64,000 bases of DNA from JACRCT01 sp049841135 (GTDB taxonomy: Bacteria; Myxococcota; Myxococcia; Myxococcales; UBA5297), in assembly GCA_049841135.1 (NCBI GenBank), contig JASGHK010000008.1, positions 992,001-1,056,000 of the forward strand. The letters are read 5' to 3'. The notes under the pieces are model-generated. The model saw only the letters and a program-made list of their open reading frames with translations, had not been told where the DNA came from and did no database searches. Within the stretch, counting starts at the first letter, position 1. Each line of letters opens with the position of its first letter. The position numbers and the translations under genes are program-made. Below are positions 61,031 to 64,000 of this stretch, piece by piece.

Positions 61031-62584
61031 CTAACAGCCCCTCGGACCCTTTTCGCCTTTTCTAGCCGGCCGGAAAGTCAGCGCCAGCTCGGGCCGCGGG
61101 TCTTCGAACACGATGCGCAGCGCGTACTCGCCGCCGCCGGCCGACTTGTACCACTGCACCCGGCCGACGACCCCCACCTTCATGTCCGCGGACAGGGGGA
61201 TCTCCAGCTCGATGGCCACGCCCGCGCGCATCATCACCCGGGTGCGCAGCGTCGCCTCGGTCTCGTTGACGAGGTCGACGATGCCGGTGAAGGCCTGCGC
61301 CGGCGTGCCGGCCGCCCACCAGCTGCCCTCGACGTCGATGCTCACCGGCCAGGGCTGGCGCGGCAGCGGCCCGGTCGGCTTGGCGGCCGCGAGCGGCGAG
61401 GGGATGGGCGGCGGCAGCGCCTGGGGCGCGGTGAGCAGGTGCTCGGGGACCTTCATCTCCGGCCAGACGCCGTCGGGCAGCGCGGCGCCCGGGTCGTCGA
61501 CGGAGGCGAGCGGCGCCGAGGGTGGAGGCCGGCGGCTGGGGTCGAGCAGCGTGGGGGCCATCGAGTGGTCGTCGCCCTCCAGCGCGTCGCCCCGCGCCGG
61601 CTTCTTGCGCCGGTCGTGCTCCAGCGCCCACGCGGTGCGCCGGTCCTTCTCGCGCGCCAGCCGGTCCGGGAAGGTGACCTCCAGGTAGCGGCGCAGCTGG
61701 TCGGCGGTGGGCCGGAACTGGAGGCCGCGGATGAAGCGGCGCAGCGCGGCGCCCATGTCCGAGGCCCAGGCGAAGCGCTGCTCGCGGTGCCGCGCCAGCG
61801 CGCGGGTGATGATGGCGTCCAGCTCGGGCGGGACGTTGGGGTTGATGGTTCGCGGCGGCGGCACGTCCCGGGTGCAGACCGCGTGCAGCGTCTGGATCTG
61901 GCTCTCGGCCCAGAACAGGCGCCGCCCGGTCACCATCTCGTGCAGCAGCACCGCCAGCGAGAACAGGTCGGCGCGGCGGTCGACCGGCTCGCCCAGCACG
62001 TGCTCCGGGCTCATGTACGCCAGCTTGCCCTTGAGCACGCCGGCCAGCGTCACGCCGCCCTGGCTGGTCATCTTGGCCACGCCGAAGTCGATGAGCTTGG
62101 CCTGGCCTTCGAAGGTGACGATGCCGTTGTCGGGCGAGACGTCGCGGTGGACGATGCCCAGAGGCTTGCCGCGGGCGTCGGCCTTGCGGTGGGCGTAGTC
62201 GAGCGCGTCGCACAGCTGCATCCCCACGTAGGCCACCAGCGGGATGGGCATCAGCTCCTTGCGCTCGACGGCGCGCAGGTAGATGGCCCGGAGGTCGACG
62301 CCGGCGATGTACTCCATGGCCAGGTACGGCTCGTCGCCGACGCGGCCCAGGTCGAAGACCTGCGCGATGTTCGGGTGCGCCAGCTGGGCCGCGATGCGCG
62401 CCTCGTTGAGGAACATCGACAGCATCTGCGGGTCGCCGGCGTCGTCGGAGTGGATGCGCTTGATGGCGACGATGGAGGCGGGCCCGCTCTTGGGGCGCGC
62501 CCGCCACAGCTCGCTCATGCCGCCGCCACCGATGCGCTCGAGCAGGACGTATTCGCCGAACGCCTTGGTCCCCTGCGCTTCCAT
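61031..62584 (-). CDS. Ser/Thr kinase, third tandem copy, with C-terminal PilZ-like domain
   Basis: 517 aa from ATG 62584. Kinase motifs: IGGGGMSELWRARP, VAIKRIHSD, HRDVSPDNGIV, LIDFGVAKMTSQ, AYMSPEHVLGEP. A linker repeats the WPEMKVPEHLLTAPQALPPP segment. The last 110 residues (WPVSIDVEGSWWAAGTP, GIVDLVNETEATLRTRVMM, VGVVGRVQWYKSAGGGEYALRIVF) have the beta-barrel rhythm of a PilZ domain but lack its RxxxR motif, so c-di-GMP binding is doubtful. The frame is intact. It precedes the other two kinases on the same strand, 41 bp from the next. Confidence 0.85.
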   Translation of the reverse strand: MEAQGTKAFGEYVLLERIGGGGMSELWRARPKSGPASIVAIKRIHSDDAGDPQMLSMFLNEARIAAQLAHPNIAQVFDLGRVGDEPYLAMEYIAGVDLRAIYLRAVERKELMPIPLVAYVGMQLCDALDYAHRKADARGKPLGIVHRDVSPDNGIVTFEGQAKLIDFGVAKMTSQGGVTLAGVLKGKLAYMSPEHVLGEPVDRRADLFSLAVLLHEMVTGRRLFWAESQIQTLHAVCTRDVPPPRTINPNVPPELDAIITRALARHREQRFAWASDMGAALRRFIRGLQFRPTADQLRRYLEVTFPDRLAREKDRRTAWALEHDRRKKPARGDALEGDDHSMAPTLLDPSRRPPPSAPLASVDDPGAALPDGVWPEMKVPEHLLTAPQALPPPIPSPLAAAKPTGPLPRQPWPVSIDVEGSWWAAGTPAQAFTGIVDLVNETEATLRTRVMMRAGVAIELEIPLSADMKVGVVGRVQWYKSAGGGEYALRIVFEDPRPELALTFRPARKGEKGPRGC

Positions 62585-62947
62585 CCCGCCTCCGTGCCGC
62601 TCAACTTAGCAGAGCGGCCCGCGGGTCCGCCGCGCCACCGGGTAGAGGTGGCAGCGCCGAGAGAGCAGCTACGCCTTGAGGCCTTGAGCGTGGCCGCCGG
62701 GGCACGCGGAGCCTGCCGCACCTCGGAGAGCGCAGCGTCGGGCCCGCTGGCGGGCGGGGGGGTCCCGATAGCCCCGCCAGGAGGTCATGGCGCACCAATG
62801 CCTACCTCTGCCTGAATGCCGGCGAATCCGGAGCCGCAACCACCCGAAATCACTATGGAATTTTCGACCGAATTCCCGCCTGATTTCGGAGGCTTACGTG
62901 ATGACGCAGCGAGTCACCACATTATATAGGCGCGAGAGTGGGCGACC
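62585..62947. promoter_or_regulatory. Gene-free region upstream of the kinase cluster
   Basis: About 363 bp with no credible gene. The part next to the kinase start is GC-rich. The part at 62838-62935 is clearly AT-richer (TATGGAATTTTCGACC, CACATTATATAGGC) and may hold a promoter or a boundary. GTGA and TCAC flank a 15-bp core at 62898-62918. I see no RNA gene here. Confidence 0.4.
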
Positions 62948-63361
62948 TCACCAGCGGGACATCGGGCCCAGGTCATAGACCTGGGTGAAGCCCAGGTCCT
63001 GGAGGGTCTTGGCGCCGATGCCGGTTCGTCGACCGCTGTGGCAGTAGAGGACCATGGCACGGGTCTTCGCCCCCAGCTCCGCCTGGCGAGCCGAGAGCTG
63101 GTCGAACGGGATGTTCACGGCGCCGTCGACGTGCCCCGCCGCATACTCGCCTGGCGTGCGGACATCGAGGAGGAGCGCGCCCTCCTTCACCAGCTGGTGG
63201 GCCTGCTCGCTGCTGACGCGCGCGGGATAGACCCTCGCCGGCTCGCTCCCCTGCGCTCCGCCCGTTCCTGGAGCAGCGAACATCAACACCCCCGCGACCA
63301 AGAGCCCGACCCCAGCCAGTGCTTTGATACCGACGACCGCTCGGCGCTTCCCGCTGCTCAT
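62948..63361 (-). CDS. Membrane-anchored rhodanese-domain protein
   Basis: 137 aa; ATG 63361 is preceded by GGAGG at good spacing, better than the longer frame from 63403. An N-terminal span (VVGIKALAGVGLLVAGVLMFAAPG) exports the domain. The rhodanese core shows LLLDVRTPGEYAAGHVDGAVNIPF and the active loop VLYCHSGRRTGIGAKTL with the catalytic Cys. These single-domain proteins transfer sulfur or handle thiols outside the cytoplasm; the substrate is unknown. Confidence 0.85.
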   Translation of the reverse strand: MSSGKRRAVVGIKALAGVGLLVAGVLMFAAPGTGGAQGSEPARVYPARVSSEQAHQLVKEGALLLDVRTPGEYAAGHVDGAVNIPFDQLSARQAELGAKTRAMVLYCHSGRRTGIGAKTLQDLGFTQVYDLGPMSRW

Positions 63362-63456
63362 GGAGCCTCCTCCTTGCGCCATTAGAGACGCGCGGGGCTC
63401 CAACCGGTTCGCGAGGACGGCTACAATGGCGCCCTTCTCATTGCCCGGAGGGGTTC

Positions 63457-63819
63457 ATGGCCCGCCGCTCGTACGTCCCGATGATCATCGCGCTCGTCGC
63501 CGCCTGCTCCAGTGGCGGAGGCACCAAGCGAACCGACGCCGGTGTCAACTGGGGCGACCGCGACGGCATGTGGGGGGCCTGCTGGTACCCCGACAAGGAG
63601 CAGTGCGCCGATTACCCCTATCCCGAGGACGGCTTCTCAGCGGAGAAGCAGCAGTCCTGCAGGGAGAACGACGGGCTCTGGGGCGGGTCGTGCCCGTTGA
63701 ACGAGCGGGGCTCGTGCGAGTTCACGGCCGCGAACATGATCCTGCGCTTCTACAACGTGAACGACCTTCAGGCTGCCAGGATGGCCTGCCAGTACGGCGG
63801 GACCTGGATCAATCCCTGA
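63457..63819 (+). CDS. Small Cys-rich lipoprotein
   Basis: 120 aa from ATG 63457 with GGAGGGG ahead. The signal ends IALVAACSSGGG (lipobox Cys). The mature part has Cys and Trp in a repeated pattern (GMWGACWYPDKEQCADYPY, NDGLWGGSCPLNERGSCEF), likely disulfide-bonded. Divergent from the rhodanese gene. A strong terminator follows. Unknown family. Confidence 0.65.
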   Translation: MARRSYVPMIIALVAACSSGGGTKRTDAGVNWGDRDGMWGACWYPDKEQCADYPYPEDGFSAEKQQSCRENDGLWGGSCPLNERGSCEFTAANMILRFYNVNDLQAARMACQYGGTWINP

Positions 63820-63825
63820 CGGCGA

Positions 63826-63862
63826 GGCGGCGGACGATCCGAGGATCGCCGCCGCCCTTTTC
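63826..63862 (+). terminator. Rho-independent terminator
   Basis: GGCGGCGGACGATCC (63826-63840) pairs with GGATCGCCGCCGCC (63843-63856), with one bulged A, and is followed by CTTTTC. It ends the lipoprotein transcript seven bases past its stop and may also serve the opposing gene ending at 63890. Confidence 0.8.
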
Positions 63863-63889
63863 GTCTCGTCGTCTCTCGAGGGCCTCGAC

Positions 63890-64000
63890 CTACTTCTTCA
63901 CCGAGGCGTCCTCGACGATGACCGGGTACTGGTAGCCGGCGCCGAAGTCCTTGTCGACGCGCACCGTGCCCTCCGCCGTGACGACGTCGCCGACGGCCAC
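63890..64000 (-). CDS. C-terminal fragment of a protein, probably OB-fold
   Basis: Only the last 36 codons are in the window, ending at TAG 63890-63892. The visible part, VAVGDVVTAEGTVRVDK followed by VIVEDASVKK, resembles the final strands of a small OB-fold domain. Nothing more can be said about function. Confidence 0.5.
   Translation of the reverse strand: MAVGDVVTAEGTVRVDKDFGAGYQYPVIVEDASVKK

Noticed and set aside
62585..62947. A tRNA or small RNA gene in the gap upstream of the kinases
   Set aside because: No cloverleaf, CCA end or strong paired structure could be found; the AT-rich part fits a promoter better.

Overview
The window is about 64 kb of very GC-rich DNA with long dense genes. 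It carries five Hanks-type Ser/Thr kinases, one with an AgmX/PglI-like tail and one with WD40 repeats, plus surface lipoproteins with thrombospondin type-3, VWA and VIT domains, and little metabolism. This points to a myxobacterium-like member of Myxococcota; I cannot name a genus.

Layout. 0-6.3 kb: a Hsp100/Clp-like ATPase with a release-factor-like tail, a DUF4132 gene and a small hypothetical. 6.5-18.1 kb: envelope and secreted proteins (TSP3/VWA lipoprotein, BNR-repeat protein with a MoaD-like partner, two hotdog thioesterases, VIT/VWA protein, transglutaminase-like protein). 18.3-22.1 kb: membrane proteins including a TauE/SafE-type transporter and a NosL-domain fusion. 22.2-23.9 kb: an IS110-family (IS1111-like) insertion sequence that split a REP-like repeat. 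24.1-32.8 kb: an acyl-ACP-reductase-like dehydrogenase, a second Clp/release-factor-like fusion, and the nfnAB pair. 33-38.3 kb: a three-gene envelope signalling operon (barrel/CarboxypepD-like, FecR-like, kinase). 38.4-42.6 kb: three PpiC/SurA-type isomerases followed by pdxA. 42.9-56.3 kb: TPR and membrane proteins, a WD40 kinase, a response regulator, a HAD phosphatase, a cyclase/AAA/TPR signalling protein and two small exported proteins. 56.3-62.6 kb: a ferritin-like protein, an EamA-type transporter and three tandem kinases. 62.9-64 kb: a rhodanese, a small lipoprotein and a partial gene.

Three points stand out. (1) The IS carries a long non-coding end in which I can read two loops matching its insertion site and its own joined ends, as expected for a bridge/seek RNA. 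(2) Two, possibly three, Clp-like ATPases carry a divergent RF2 PCRF-like domain without the GGQ domain. (3) Sixteen coding frames are broken by one surplus base each, nearly always inside a GAGCTC or GATC site; this looks like systematic sequence error, so I describe those genes as intact after correction.
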